In this document: positions 1-9,415 of the stretch, one piece after another
Layout: the number at the start of each line of letters is the position of its first letter
How positions within the stretch are numbered: position 1 is the first letter of the stretch
Assembly (NCBI GenBank): GCA_021788415.1
Contig: JAJYKR010000001.1
Location: 1-64,000 of the forward strand
Direction of reading: 5' to 3'
Length of the DNA stretch: 64,000 bases
DNA from: an archaeon
Lineage (GTDB): Archaea > Thermoproteota > Nitrososphaeria > Nitrososphaerales > UBA183
Made by a program: the position numbers and the translations under genes
The notes under the pieces: model-generated
Databases searched by the model: none
Seen by the model: the letters and a program-made list of their open reading frames with translations, nothing else
What the model was told of the DNA's origin: nothing

Positions 1-67
1 GTGAAGCAGGAGAGCTGCGTAAACGTACTCCATCTTAATTCGCGGACAGGCGACCTCGGTTCCGTAT

Positions 68-568
68 TTAAGAGTTTGAAGTTGAAACCGGCCCCTGCTC
101 GTTCCGACTCATCACCACATACTCGGGGTAGAAACCCAGCTTCTCGTACAGGGAGTAGGCGACCCTGTTGTTCGCCCTCACCATAAGCCCCGCGAGCCTG
201 AACCCCTTCCTCCTGCTCACGTCCAGGGCGTGCTTCAGCAGCGCCTCTCCGACCCCCTTCCCCCTCTCTGCCGGGACGACCTGGATGTCGTAGATCCAGC
301 CGACCTTCATCTGACTGAACGGCCTGTCTGACACCCCGAACCAGACGTACCCAGCGACCTCCGGCCCGCCCCCGACCAGAGCCACGTAGACCTCGCTCCC
401 CTCCTTCCTGAGGAGGGCTTCCATGGTCCTCGCGAACGCCTTCTTGGCCTCCTCCGCCTGGGGGCGCTCCAACTCGTTGAGCTCGTCGGGGAGCTCGTCC
501 ACGGAGAGGCGCTTTACGAGCGCAATCTCGTCCCCCCTCGCCTCCCTGATGATTATCTCAGCAGGCAT
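68..568 (-). CDS. GNAT family N-acetyltransferase
   Basis: Predicted acetyl-CoA-dependent N-acetyltransferase of about 166 residues; the substrate is not evident. The acetyl-CoA pyrophosphate-binding loop of the GNAT fold is visible as R-G-K-G-V-G near residues 102-107, after the beta strand 'IYDIQVVP', and the typical C-terminal part with 'LYEKLGFYPEY' follows. I chose the ATG at 568 (MPAEIII) over the upstream in-frame ATG at 589 because a TTAAC-like box lies about 27 nt before it. It is transcribed divergently from alaS. RimI-like protein acetylation is possible, but no residue seen here proves it. Confidence 0.85.
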   Translation of the reverse strand: MPAEIIIREARGDEIALVKRLSVDELPDELNELERPQAEEAKKAFARTMEALLRKEGSEVYVALVGGGPEVAGYVWFGVSDRPFSQMKVGWIYDIQVVPAERGKGVGEALLKHALDVSRRKGFRLAGLMVRANNRVAYSLYEKLGFYPEYVVMSRNEQGPVSTSNS

Positions 569-671
569 GGATGAGAGGCCCCGCCGCACCCGTTAAGCCT
601 TCCCTCGGCCGGCATCCCAAGTTTATCTACTTCAGGGCAAGGACTCGTGAAAAGACAGTGGAGCAGCCCAG

Positions 672-3401
672 TTGAACGAAAAGAAGCAGGCCCTGAAGGC
701 CAAGTTCTCCTCCGGCTACAAAAAGTACTACGTCGTGGACCTGTTCAAGAGGGAGGGGTACGTCAGGAAGAAGTGCGAGAGCTGCGGCAAGCACTTCTGG
801 ACGCTGCGGCCGGAAAGGACCAGGTGCGACGACCAGCCCTGCTCTCCTTACACGTTCATCGGCGACCCGCCCGCCTCCAGGAGGCTCAGCTACGTCGAGA
901 CCTGGAAGGCCGTCGAGTCCTTCTTCAAGAGGAACGGGCATGCCGTAGTCAAGCGCTACCCTGTGGTAAGCAGGTGGCGCCCCGACCTCTACTTCACCGT
1001 CGCGTCGATAATCGACTTCCAGAGGGTGGAAGGCGGGAAGGTGGTCTTCACTCTTCCGGCCAACCCCCTCGTGGTCCCGCAGATGTGCCTGAGGTTCAAC
1101 GACGTCCCCACGGTCGGGGTCAACGGGAAGCACGGCACCTCCTTCTGCATGGTCGGCCAGACCGCCCTGGCGAACAGGGAGGGGTACTGGAAGGACAGGA
1201 CCATCGACCTCGACTTCGAGCTCCTCACGAAGGTCTTCGGCATACCCAAGGAGGAGGTGTCCTTCGACGAGGACGTCTGGATGGGGTATGGGGCCTTCGG
1301 CTACTCGCTCCAGTACAACGTCAGGGGGCTTGAAACCGGGAACGCTGTCTTCACGGCCTTCGAAGGCAGCCCAGAGAAGTACGTCCAGCTCAAGGAAGGG
1401 GTCGTAGACATGGGGGCGGGGCTCGAGCGCCTTACCTGGCTCACCCAGGGCACCCCTACGGCCTACGACTCGTACTTCGCCCCAGTCCTGAGGAAGATGC
1501 GGGAGGAGAATGCCGTCGAGTACGACGAACGCCTCTTCAGGAGATACTCCGCCCTCGCAGGCGAGATCAACCTGGACGAGTACCGGAACCTCGACGAGGC
1601 GAGGCTGAAGATCGCCGGAGCCCTGGGCGACGACGTTTCGCACCTGGCAAAGCAGTTCGGCGCCCTGGAGGCCATGTACGCCATCGCCGACCACACACGG
1701 TCGCTCCTCTTCGCCATCGCCGACGGCATGCTCCCGAGCAACTCGGGTGGAGGCTACAACCTGAGGATGATCTACAGGCGGGCGCGGAACTTCATCAACT
1801 ACTACAAGTTCAGGCTGACTGTCCCTGACCTCGTCGACTGGCACATCGACCAGCTCAGGGGGATGTACCCGGAGCTTGCAGGACACCACTCTGATGTGAA
1901 GAAGGTGCTGGAAGTCGAGGAGTCCAGGTACCTGTCTTCCGCCGAGAGGGCGGCCAAGATAGTGGCTTCCATCTCGTCCGGCGGGAGGGAGCTGGGGACC
2001 GACGACCTGGTGAGGCTCTACGACTCGGACGGGGTCACCCCGGAGCAGCTCATCGAGGCCGGCGCGAGGGTAAGCCCGCCCGAGGGATTCTACGAGAAGG
2101 TCCAGGCAAGGCACCTTACCCGCGAGATCGAGCAGCCGACGCTCCAGTTCGACACACGGGGGGTCCCGCCGACGAGGCTATGGTACTACGAGGAGGGGGC
2201 CCCCATGGACTTTACCGCCAAGGTCCTGAAGGTCTTCCAGGGGAACCACGTCGTCCTAGACAGGACGGTCTTCTACCCGCGCGGCGGAGGCCAGGAGCCC
2301 GACCGGGGGCTTCTCGGCGGAGCGAAGGTGGTGGACATCGAGAAATATGGCGAAGTGGTGATCCACAAAGTGGAGGGGAAGGCTCCCAGAGCCGGGACGA
2401 GGGTGGAGTGCCACGTCGACCAGAGGCGGCGGCGGAGGGTCACCCAGGTCCACACTGCGACCCACATACTCAACGGCTCTTCCAGGGAAGTGCTCGGGCC
2501 CTGGGTCTGGCAGCATTCAGCCTTCAAGGAGGAGGACTATGGGAGGATAGACATCACCCACTTCTCACACCTGACCGAGGCCGAGGTGCAAAAGATCGAA
2601 GACCTGGCCAACGACGTCGTCAGGCGAGACCTGGCGGTGAAGAACACCTTCATGCCGCGGAAGGAGGCGGAGGAGAAGTACGGCTTCAGGCTCTACCAGG
2701 GAGGGGTTGTCCCAGGCAAGCTCGTCAGGGTGGTCGACATAGGGGGGTGGGACATAGAGGCGTGCGGGGGGACCCACGCCAGGTCCACCGGCGAGGTGGG
2801 GCTCATCAAGGTCACGAAGGCCGAAAGGGTCCAGGACGGTGTCGAGAGGCTCGAGTTCGTAGCCGGAGAGGCGGCCATAGAGTACATGCACAGGATGGAC
2901 TCCGAGCTCGGCGAGCTCTCGGCCGTGCTTAACACCCAGAGGGAGAACCTCCCCAAGGTGGCGAGGGGTCTCCTCAAGGACCTCGAAGAGTCCAGGGCCC
3001 GCGAGAAGCGCCTCGGGCAGACCATGGTCGAGATGTCCACAACCGGCGTAGCCGCCGAAGCCAAGACGGTGGGCAACGCAAAGCTATACGTCTCGACGAA
3101 TCCTCCCCTGGGGGAGGAACAGATTATAGTCCAGGGGCAGAAGAGCGTATCGTCCGAGCCGTCGCTGATCTACATCGCAGTATTCTCAGCGGGCAAGTCC
3201 GCCCGCATCGTCTGCTTCGTCGGCCAAGCCGCCGTCAAGGCAGGCTTCTCCGCCACCGAGATCGTTAGGAAGCTGGCCCCCGCCCTCGGGGGTTCCGGTG
3301 GGGGTTCCCAGTCATTCGCCCAGGGCGGCGGTCCGCTCGTGGCCAAGATAGACGAAACATCTTCGCTCGCCCAGAGCCTCCTCCCGCCCGCCACGAGTTG
3401 A
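672..3401 (+). CDS. alaS: Alanyl-tRNA synthetase (archaeal type)
   Basis: Charges tRNA-Ala with alanine in the cytoplasm. The 909-residue product is close to the usual length of archaeal AlaRS and carries the archaeal N-terminal Cys segment (CESC near residue 37). A class II catalytic domain comes first, then the editing domain with HTATH near residue 593 and CGGTH near residue 697, and a Gly-rich C-terminal DHHA1-type tail (GGSGGG). The start is TTG; it is the only good start in front of 'NEKKQALKAKF'. The stop overlaps the TTG start of leuS by 4 nt, so the two synthetase genes are probably co-transcribed and translationally coupled. Confidence 0.97.
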   Translation: MNEKKQALKAKFSSGYKKYYVVDLFKREGYVRKKCESCGKHFWTLRPERTRCDDQPCSPYTFIGDPPASRRLSYVETWKAVESFFKRNGHAVVKRYPVVSRWRPDLYFTVASIIDFQRVEGGKVVFTLPANPLVVPQMCLRFNDVPTVGVNGKHGTSFCMVGQTALANREGYWKDRTIDLDFELLTKVFGIPKEEVSFDEDVWMGYGAFGYSLQYNVRGLETGNAVFTAFEGSPEKYVQLKEGVVDMGAGLERLTWLTQGTPTAYDSYFAPVLRKMREENAVEYDERLFRRYSALAGEINLDEYRNLDEARLKIAGALGDDVSHLAKQFGALEAMYAIADHTRSLLFAIADGMLPSNSGGGYNLRMIYRRARNFINYYKFRLTVPDLVDWHIDQLRGMYPELAGHHSDVKKVLEVEESRYLSSAERAAKIVASISSGGRELGTDDLVRLYDSDGVTPEQLIEAGARVSPPEGFYEKVQARHLTREIEQPTLQFDTRGVPPTRLWYYEEGAPMDFTAKVLKVFQGNHVVLDRTVFYPRGGGQEPDRGLLGGAKVVDIEKYGEVVIHKVEGKAPRAGTRVECHVDQRRRRRVTQVHTATHILNGSSREVLGPWVWQHSAFKEEDYGRIDITHFSHLTEAEVQKIEDLANDVVRRDLAVKNTFMPRKEAEEKYGFRLYQGGVVPGKLVRVVDIGGWDIEACGGTHARSTGEVGLIKVTKAERVQDGVERLEFVAGEAAIEYMHRMDSELGELSAVLNTQRENLPKVARGLLKDLEESRAREKRLGQTMVEMSTTGVAAEAKTVGNAKLYVSTNPPLGEEQIIVQGQKSVSSEPSLIYIAVFSAGKSARIVCFVGQAAVKAGFSATEIVRKLAPALGGSGGGSQSFAQGGGPLVAKIDETSSLAQSLLPPATS

Positions 3402-6235
3402 CTGGCATGTCGGCGCGAGAGAAGTACTGGCTGAAGGTCTGGAACGACAGGCGCGTCTTCGAGCCTGACCCTGTGCAGGGAAAGAAGAAGGCGTTCGTGA
3501 CCTTCCCCTTCCCCTACATGAACGCCGCGGTCCACGTGGGGACTGCGTTCACCGCCTCCAGGGTCGAGTTCTATGCCCGGTTCAGGCGCCTGCAGGGATA
3601 CAACGTCCTCTTCCCCTGGGCCTGGCACTGGACCGGCAAGACTATCGTGGGGATGAGCCAGAGGCTCAAGCAGGGGGACGCCGCGGCCCGCCGCGCCTTC
3701 GTCGAGGCGGACGGCATCCCCGCGAAGGAGGTGGAGAAGTTCACCGACCCGGAGTACCTGGCATCCTACTACACCAAGGCAAGCCGCCAGGTAGTGAAAG
3801 ACACCGGCTTCTCGATAGACTGGCGGCGGGAGTTCAGGACCATCGACCCGGCGTTCAGGAAGTTCGTGGAGTGGCAGTACCTCCGCCTCCGCGAGCTCGG
3901 CTATGTCGTCCAGGGGACCCACCCAGTGGTGTGGTGCCCCAACGACAAGAGCCCGACGGGGGACCACGACAGGATGGAGGGGGAGGGGGTCTCTCCCCAG
4001 GAGTTCACCTTGATCAAGTTCCACCTCGGGGAGTGGGCGCTGGTCGCCGCCACCCTCCGTCCCGAGACGATCTACGGAGCGACCAACCTCTGGGTGAACC
4101 CCGAAGCCGAGTACAGCGAAGCCAGGGTAGACGGCGAGCTGTGGGTGGTGAGCTCGAGCGCACTGGGGAGGCTTGTGGAGCAGAAGCACGATGTCGTCCC
4201 CATCCGCTCCTTCAAGGGCGCGGACCTCGTCGCGCGGTACGCCATGGCCCCGCTGACCGGGAAGTCCCTCCCCGTGCTCCCGGCCAAGTTCGTTGACGAC
4301 ACGCTGGGGACCGGCGTGGTGTTCAGCGTCCCTGCCCATGCCCCCTATGACTTCGCAGCCCTCAGGGACATCCAGGAGGGGAGGATCGAGACTGGGAGGC
4401 AGGTGAAGGAGATCGCAGACGCGCTGGCTCCCATCCCGATACTCACTGTCAAGGGGTACTCGCAGATCCCCGCAAAGGACGCGGTCGAGAGGCTCGGCAT
4501 CAAGGACTCCACCGACAGCCGCCTCGAGGAGGCCACGGCCGAGGTGTACAGCGCGGAGTTCCACGGCGGCGTGCTGTCCCACGCATCGGGCCCGATGGCG
4601 GGGCTTGCCGTGAGCGAAGCAAAGGCGAAGGCAGCCGACCTCCTGGCCAAGACCGAGAGGCTGGGGAATATGTACGAGCTCTCCGAGAAGGTGGTCTGCA
4701 GGTGCGGGACCAGGTGCTACGTGAAGATACTCGAGAACCAGTGGTTCCTGAACTACTCCAATCCTGAGTGGAAGGCGAAGGCCAGGCGGGTTGTCGAGCA
4801 GGCAGCCGTCTATCCCGAGGACGCGAGGCAGTGGTTCTACTCCACCATCGAATGGCTCAACGACTGGCCTTGCGCCAGGCGCTCGGGGATGGGGACCAAG
4901 ATACCCTGGGACAAGGACTGGATAGTCGAGACGCTCAGCGACTCCACGATATACATGGCCTACTACTGCGTCAGCAAGTTCGTCAACGCAGAGAAGCTCG
5001 CCCCGGAGAGCCTTACCCCCGATGTCCTAGACTACGTCTTCTTCGGAAAAGGCAACCCCCCCAGCCTGGCGAAGGCCGCCGGGACCACGGAGAAGAGACT
5101 CAGGGAGGTCAGAGAGGAGTTCTCTTACTGGTACCCCGTCGACCTGCGCAACTCCGCCAAGGAGCTCATCCCCAACCACCTCACTTTCTACGCCTTCCAC
5201 CACGCCGCGCTCTTCCCAGAGCGCCAGTGGCCGAAGGGCCTCGGGATCAACGGCATGATACTCATCGAAGGAAAGAAGATGAGCAAGACCAAGGGTAACT
5301 TCGTCACCTGGAAGGGCGCCCTCGAGAAGTACGGCGCTGACGGCTTCAGGCTCGCCCTCGCGCTCACCGCAGACGGAATGGACGACGCCGACTGGAGGGA
5401 CAGGGCGGCCGAAGATTCCAAGGGGAAGGTGGAGGCGGTCCTCCCATTCGTCAAGAAGACGCTGAAGTCAGCCAAGGACAGGAAGGCGGACGGGCTCGAC
5501 TCATGGCTCATCTCCACCGTTCACAGGAGGATAGAGACGGCCACGGTGGCGATGGAGGAGCTCAGAGTGAGGCGCGCGGCTGCGACAATATTCCTCGACA
5601 CCTGGAACGATATCAGGTACTACCTCCGGCGGGCAGGCTCGCCCAGGAAACAGACCCTGGTCGACGTGTTCAGCGCCTGGGTCAGGATGATGAGCCCCTT
5701 CACCCCCTTCATGGCCGAAGACATGAACCACGAGCTGGGCGGGAGGGGGCTGGTCTGCCAGGCCGACTGGCCCTCCCTGAAGGACTTCCCCCTGGATGAG
5801 GGGGCGGAGCTGGCTGAGGCGGTCGTCGACAGGGTGCTGGACGACGCTCGGAACGTGCTGAAGGTGGTCAAGGGGACCAGATCAAGGCTCAACGTCTATG
5901 TGTGCTCGGACGAAGCGAAGGCCTACTTCCTGGAGCTCACCGCGGCGAAGCAGAGCAAGGGAAACGTCAGCCAGGTGTTGAAGAAATACGCGGCCCTGAA
6001 GATCCAGCCAGACAGGGTCTTCAAGCTCCTCTATGAACTGGGGGACGAACTCTTCGGCAAAATCGCCTCCTCCAAGGGCTTCGACGAGTTCAGCTCCCTT
6101 TCGGGAGCCTCCGAGTTCATGTCGAAGGAACTGGGGCTAGAGGTGGTAATCCAGAAGGCTGGCAAGCAGACCCACGACCCTGCCAACAAGGCGAGGGAAG
6201 CGTTGCCTGCGAAGCCGGCGTTTTTCCTAGAGTGA
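3398..6235 (+). CDS. leuS: Leucyl-tRNA synthetase (archaeal type)
   Basis: Class I aminoacyl-tRNA synthetase for leucine. The 945-residue length fits archaeal and eukaryotic LeuRS, in which the editing domain is inserted in the Rossmann fold. The HIGH-type motif is seen as AAVHVGT near residue 45 and the KMSKS loop as KKMSKTKG near residue 626. A CRCGTRC zinc-like segment lies near residue 432. Translation starts at TTG 3398, overlapping the alaS stop, or at ATG 3407 three codons later. It forms an alaS-leuS pair; the genes downstream are in separate units. Confidence 0.97.
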   Translation: MTGMSAREKYWLKVWNDRRVFEPDPVQGKKKAFVTFPFPYMNAAVHVGTAFTASRVEFYARFRRLQGYNVLFPWAWHWTGKTIVGMSQRLKQGDAAARRAFVEADGIPAKEVEKFTDPEYLASYYTKASRQVVKDTGFSIDWRREFRTIDPAFRKFVEWQYLRLRELGYVVQGTHPVVWCPNDKSPTGDHDRMEGEGVSPQEFTLIKFHLGEWALVAATLRPETIYGATNLWVNPEAEYSEARVDGELWVVSSSALGRLVEQKHDVVPIRSFKGADLVARYAMAPLTGKSLPVLPAKFVDDTLGTGVVFSVPAHAPYDFAALRDIQEGRIETGRQVKEIADALAPIPILTVKGYSQIPAKDAVERLGIKDSTDSRLEEATAEVYSAEFHGGVLSHASGPMAGLAVSEAKAKAADLLAKTERLGNMYELSEKVVCRCGTRCYVKILENQWFLNYSNPEWKAKARRVVEQAAVYPEDARQWFYSTIEWLNDWPCARRSGMGTKIPWDKDWIVETLSDSTIYMAYYCVSKFVNAEKLAPESLTPDVLDYVFFGKGNPPSLAKAAGTTEKRLREVREEFSYWYPVDLRNSAKELIPNHLTFYAFHHAALFPERQWPKGLGINGMILIEGKKMSKTKGNFVTWKGALEKYGADGFRLALALTADGMDDADWRDRAAEDSKGKVEAVLPFVKKTLKSAKDRKADGLDSWLISTVHRRIETATVAMEELRVRRAAATIFLDTWNDIRYYLRRAGSPRKQTLVDVFSAWVRMMSPFTPFMAEDMNHELGGRGLVCQADWPSLKDFPLDEGAELAEAVVDRVLDDARNVLKVVKGTRSRLNVYVCSDEAKAYFLELTAAKQSKGNVSQVLKKYAALKIQPDRVFKLLYELGDELFGKIASSKGFDEFSSLSGASEFMSKELGLEVVIQKAGKQTHDPANKAREALPAKPAFFLE

Positions 6236-6265
6236 AGGTGCTGATGCCAGGGGCTGTGGCCGAGC

Positions 6266-6406
6266 CTAGCCGCCTATCTTGAACATCTTGGTCCCGCAGA
6301 TCGGGCAGGTCCCTGATGTCGCGTGCCTACCGTTCTTCATGGTCACGCTCCGAGGGTTCTTCACCTCTCGTGATGCCTTGCATTTCACGCAGTACGCTGA
6401 AACCAT
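6266..6406 (-). CDS. DUF5679-type zinc-ribbon small protein
   Basis: A 46-residue protein. It begins MVSAYCVKCKASREVKN and ends with TCPICGTKMFKIGG, so there are two CxxC pairs (Cys6/Cys9 and Cys34/Cys37) that should bind one zinc ion. The pattern Y-C-V-K-C-K...G-T-C-P-x-C-G-T-K-M-F matches the DUF5679 family of tiny archaeal and bacterial zinc ribbons, whose function is not known. A TATA-like box (GTTTATAG, about 6432) lies 26 nt before the ATG, as expected for a leaderless archaeal transcript. The gene is convergent with leuS and divergent from the ferritin/VIT1 gene. Confidence 0.8.
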   Translation of the reverse strand: MVSAYCVKCKASREVKNPRSVTMKNGRHATSGTCPICGTKMFKIGG

Positions 6407-6509
6407 ATGCCCCCTTCCGCTGCGTTCCGCTATAAACTACTCCATTGGAACGCTTCGGACCCTGAGCGCGCTCAGGGTTCAAATACGCCTGTCAAGGTCG
6501 TAGGTCTGG

Positions 6510-7415
6510 ATGCTCCCCGACGAGGAGAAGGCGCTCAAGGAGGTGGCTCGGACCCGGATGTCCGACGAGTGGTCCGACTACACGCTCTATGAGCGACTCT
6601 CGAAGACAGTAGACCACGAAAGTCCCTTCGCGGAGATCCTCAGGACCCTATCGACCACGGAGCACAGGCACTACGAGTTCTGGAGGAAGTACGTCCCCGG
6701 GGAGGAGCCGAGGCTCGCCAAGCTGAAACTCTACTGGGTGCTCTTCCTGAGGAAGTTCCTCGGTCTCACGTTCGCCACGCGGTACCTGGACAGGCACGAG
6801 GAGAGCGTGGTGAAGACGTACCAGGGCTTCGCGCCCCTCATCCCGGAGAAGGACAGAGCCGACTTCGACGAGATGGTGGCAGACGAGAAGGACCATGAGA
6901 AGGCCCTGGAGATGAAGGTCGAGAGCTCCGCGGTCCGCTACATCTCGTTCGTCGTGCTCGGCCTGGCCGATTCACTCGTGGAGATATCGGGCATCCACGC
7001 CGGATCTCTGGGGTTCTACGACCTGACCGAGGTCGCCGGGCTCGCCGGGGTGATCGCCGGGGCCGCCGCATCGCTGGCCATGGCTTCAGCCGCCTACGCC
7101 CAGGCGAAGCAGGGGAATTTCGAAGGCTCCGCAAGGCTGAGCGCATTCTACACGGGAGTGTCCTACTTCCTGACCGCCATAGCCCTCGCGACCCCTTATT
7201 TCCTGACGAGGAACATGATACTAGCCTTGTCTTCATCCCTTTCGCTCGCCGTGGTGATACTCGCGGTCACCACCTGGTACAGCGTGGTAGTCCAGCAGAA
7301 GACCTTCTTCAGGGACTTCGTCGAGATACTGCTGATCCTTTTCGGTGCGACCGTGGCCCTGTACTTCTTCGGTTATGTGGTCCACGGCGTGCTCCCCAAC
7401 ATCCGAGTCAGCTAG
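6510..7415 (+). CDS. Ferritin-like domain fused to VIT1/CCC1-type membrane transporter
   Basis: The N-terminal half (about residues 1-140) is a helical ferritin/rubrerythrin-like domain with acidic and His residues in TEHRHYEFW and DEKDHEKALEM, likely metal ligands. The C-terminal half has five hydrophobic helices and the VIT1/CCC1 signature segment 'GLADSLVEISG' near residue 150. Relatives of this architecture move Fe2+ or Mn2+ across membranes, the ferritin-like part feeding or sensing the metal. This one probably exports or stores iron or manganese; the direction is inference. A TTCAAATAC box 28 nt upstream supports the ATG as a leaderless start. Confidence 0.85.
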   Translation: MLPDEEKALKEVARTRMSDEWSDYTLYERLSKTVDHESPFAEILRTLSTTEHRHYEFWRKYVPGEEPRLAKLKLYWVLFLRKFLGLTFATRYLDRHEESVVKTYQGFAPLIPEKDRADFDEMVADEKDHEKALEMKVESSAVRYISFVVLGLADSLVEISGIHAGSLGFYDLTEVAGLAGVIAGAAASLAMASAAYAQAKQGNFEGSARLSAFYTGVSYFLTAIALATPYFLTRNMILALSSSLSLAVVILAVTTWYSVVVQQKTFFRDFVEILLILFGATVALYFFGYVVHGVLPNIRVS

Positions 7416-7494
7416 GGCGCTCCTCACAGGGAATTCAGCAAGAACCAGACAAAACGTCTTATTACCGAACCTGCCGCCGTGACCCAGTGAGCAA

Positions 7495-8343
7495 TTGCAG
7501 AGGGAAGTAGCAGGGTCGAAGGCGCCATCGAAGGCCGAACTTGTGAAGCGGGTCTGCGACTTCCTGAAGGAGAACTCCACTTCACGTGTCACCCTCGCGA
7601 CCCTCGGTGAGAGGTTCTGTCTCAGTCCGTTCCACCTGCAGAGGACCTTCGCCGAGGTGATGGGTATGTCCCCCCGCGAGTATCTAGAGGAGTGCAGGCT
7701 CAGCCTCCTCAGGTCAAGGCTGGCCAGCGGCGAGCCCGTGGTCAACGCCCTGAGGGGGACGGGCTACTCCGCGCAGAGCTGGCTCTACGAAGACTCCCGG
7801 AGGAGGCTCGGGATGACCCCCGCGACCTACAGGAAGGGAGGGGCCGGGGCATGCGTCGGCTACGCGATCGGCGATTCGCCTATCGGCCGCATCCTCCTGG
7901 CCAGCACGGACCACGGCGTGTGCTCGGTCAAGGCAGGTCGGAGCGACGCTGAGCTTCTGAAGGCGCTTGTCGCCGAATTCCCCAGGGCCGAGATAGCAAA
8001 GTCGGACGGCGCGAAGAACTACCTCGACACTCTGCAGAATCATCTTCGCGGCCAGGAGGCGAAGTTTCCCTTGGACATAAGAGGCACCGACTTCCAGATG
8101 CGGGTCTGGACCGCATTGCGGCTCATCCCTCTTGGGGAGACGAGGTCCTATCAGGAGGTGGCAGAGATGGTAGGCAAGCCGCGCGCGGTCAGGGCAGTGG
8201 CGAACGCCTGCGGCTCCAACCCCGTCCCCCTGATAATACCATGCCACAGGGTGATCCGGAAGGACGGGAGCCTGGGTGGCTACGGCATGGGGATCGGAAG
8301 GAAGAGGGCCCTCCTCGCGAAGGAACGGGGCCTGGCCGCATAA
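7495..8343 (+). CDS. AraC-type HTH fused to O6-methylguanine-DNA methyltransferase (Ada-like)
   Basis: Residues about 15-115 form a double helix-turn-helix of the AraC type (SPFHLQRTFAEVMGMSPREY). Residues about 120-282 form the alkylguanine-DNA alkyltransferase domain with acceptor Cys250 in the I-P-C-H-R-V motif, followed by GSLGGYGMG. The enzyme removes methyl groups from O6-methylguanine in a suicide reaction. The arrangement is that of bacterial Ada, but the N-terminal zinc domain that accepts methyl phosphotriesters is missing. The start is TTG. AraC-type domains are rare in archaea, so bacterial origin is likely. Whether it regulates its own transcription cannot be told from the sequence. 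Confidence 0.88.
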   Translation: MQREVAGSKAPSKAELVKRVCDFLKENSTSRVTLATLGERFCLSPFHLQRTFAEVMGMSPREYLEECRLSLLRSRLASGEPVVNALRGTGYSAQSWLYEDSRRRLGMTPATYRKGGAGACVGYAIGDSPIGRILLASTDHGVCSVKAGRSDAELLKALVAEFPRAEIAKSDGAKNYLDTLQNHLRGQEAKFPLDIRGTDFQMRVWTALRLIPLGETRSYQEVAEMVGKPRAVRAVANACGSNPVPLIIPCHRVIRKDGSLGGYGMGIGRKRALLAKERGLAA

Positions 8344-8482
8344 GGCCGCCGCGTCCCAGGAACCCAAGGCAGGGCTCCCACTCTGGATACCGGCGCCAGC
8401 GGCGAACGCCCGCCCGGGACCATCGCTCGCCTTGCAGGTTGCTGCATAACTTCATCTATGAGGCAGCCTCCGGCAGAGGTTC

Positions 8483-9415
8483 ATGATGCCACCGACGCCG
8501 AGGAGCCTGCTTTCGGTCGCCGACCTTTCACCTGAAGAAATGGAGTCGCTCGTCGCGCGATCCGGGGCGCTGAAGAGGCAGATCAGGTCGAGGCGGCCGT
8601 CGGGGGCCCTCTCGGGTTCGGCCGTAGGACTTCTGTTCGAGAAGCCTTCCACGCGGACAAGGACGAGCTTTGAGGTTGCCACGCTGAGGCTCGGGGGCGC
8701 GCCCGTCTACCTCGCGGCCAACGAACTCCAGCTCAGCCGCGGAGAGCCCGTCAAAGACACCGCCAGGATACTGGGAGGGTACCTCGACGTCATAGTGGGG
8801 CGGGTCTTCTCCCAGGACACCCTGGTCCAGCTGGCTGCCTACTCGGGGAGGCCCGTAATCAACGCGCTCAGCGACTCGGAGCACCCGACTCAGGCGATAA
8901 GCGACCTGCTGACCATCAAGGAGGCCAAGGGTAAGCTGCGGGGTACAACGCTAGCCTACGTCGGGGACGGCAACAACGTCTGCAACTCGCTGCTCCTGGC
9001 AGGGGCCCTCGCCGGGATGAACGTGTTGGCGGCCTCTCCCGAAGGATACGAGCCCGAAAGCTCGCTCGTCCGCAAGGCGAGGTCTCTGGCCAAGAAGACG
9101 GGCGGGAGCATCGAAGTGGTCAGGGACCCGAAGGACGCTGTCGCCGGAGCGGACGCGGTCTATACCGATGTCTGGGTGAGCATGGGGGAAGAGAAGGAGC
9201 AGGCGGAGAGGCACCGGGCGTTCAAGGGGTACCAGGTCAACTCAGCCCTGATGAAGTCAGCCCCCAAGGGGGCTGTCGTCATGCACTGCCTCCCCGCCCA
9301 CCGCGGCCTGGAGATCACCGACGAAGTCCTGGAAGGGAAGCAGTCGGTCGCCTGGCAGCAGGGCGAGAACAAACTCTACGGCGCGGCCGCTTCCCTCGAA
9401 TTCGTGGTGCGGTAG
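8483..9415 (+). CDS. argF: Ornithine carbamoyltransferase
   Basis: Makes citrulline from ornithine and carbamoyl phosphate in arginine biosynthesis. All family landmarks are present in the 310-residue protein: the carbamoyl-phosphate loop STRTRTSFE (near residue 55), HPTQ (near 133), the dinucleotide-like 'YVGDGNNVCNS', and the ornithine-site HCLPAHRG (near 267). Asp/Asn choice in GDGNNV marks OTCase rather than aspartate transcarbamoylase. It stands alone; no other arginine gene is within the window. Confidence 0.95.
   Translation: MMPPTPRSLLSVADLSPEEMESLVARSGALKRQIRSRRPSGALSGSAVGLLFEKPSTRTRTSFEVATLRLGGAPVYLAANELQLSRGEPVKDTARILGGYLDVIVGRVFSQDTLVQLAAYSGRPVINALSDSEHPTQAISDLLTIKEAKGKLRGTTLAYVGDGNNVCNSLLLAGALAGMNVLAASPEGYEPESSLVRKARSLAKKTGGSIEVVRDPKDAVAGADAVYTDVWVSMGEEKEQAERHRAFKGYQVNSALMKSAPKGAVVMHCLPAHRGLEITDEVLEGKQSVAWQQGENKLYGAAASLEFVVR

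Noticed and set aside
627..2114. Long minus-strand frame of 495 codons opposite alaS
   Set aside because: It is an antisense shadow of alaS caused by high GC at third codon positions; no domain, and alaS is certain.
3170..4582. Minus-strand frame of 470 codons opposite leuS
   Set aside because: Antisense shadow of alaS/leuS with His/Pro/Arg-rich composition and no motif.
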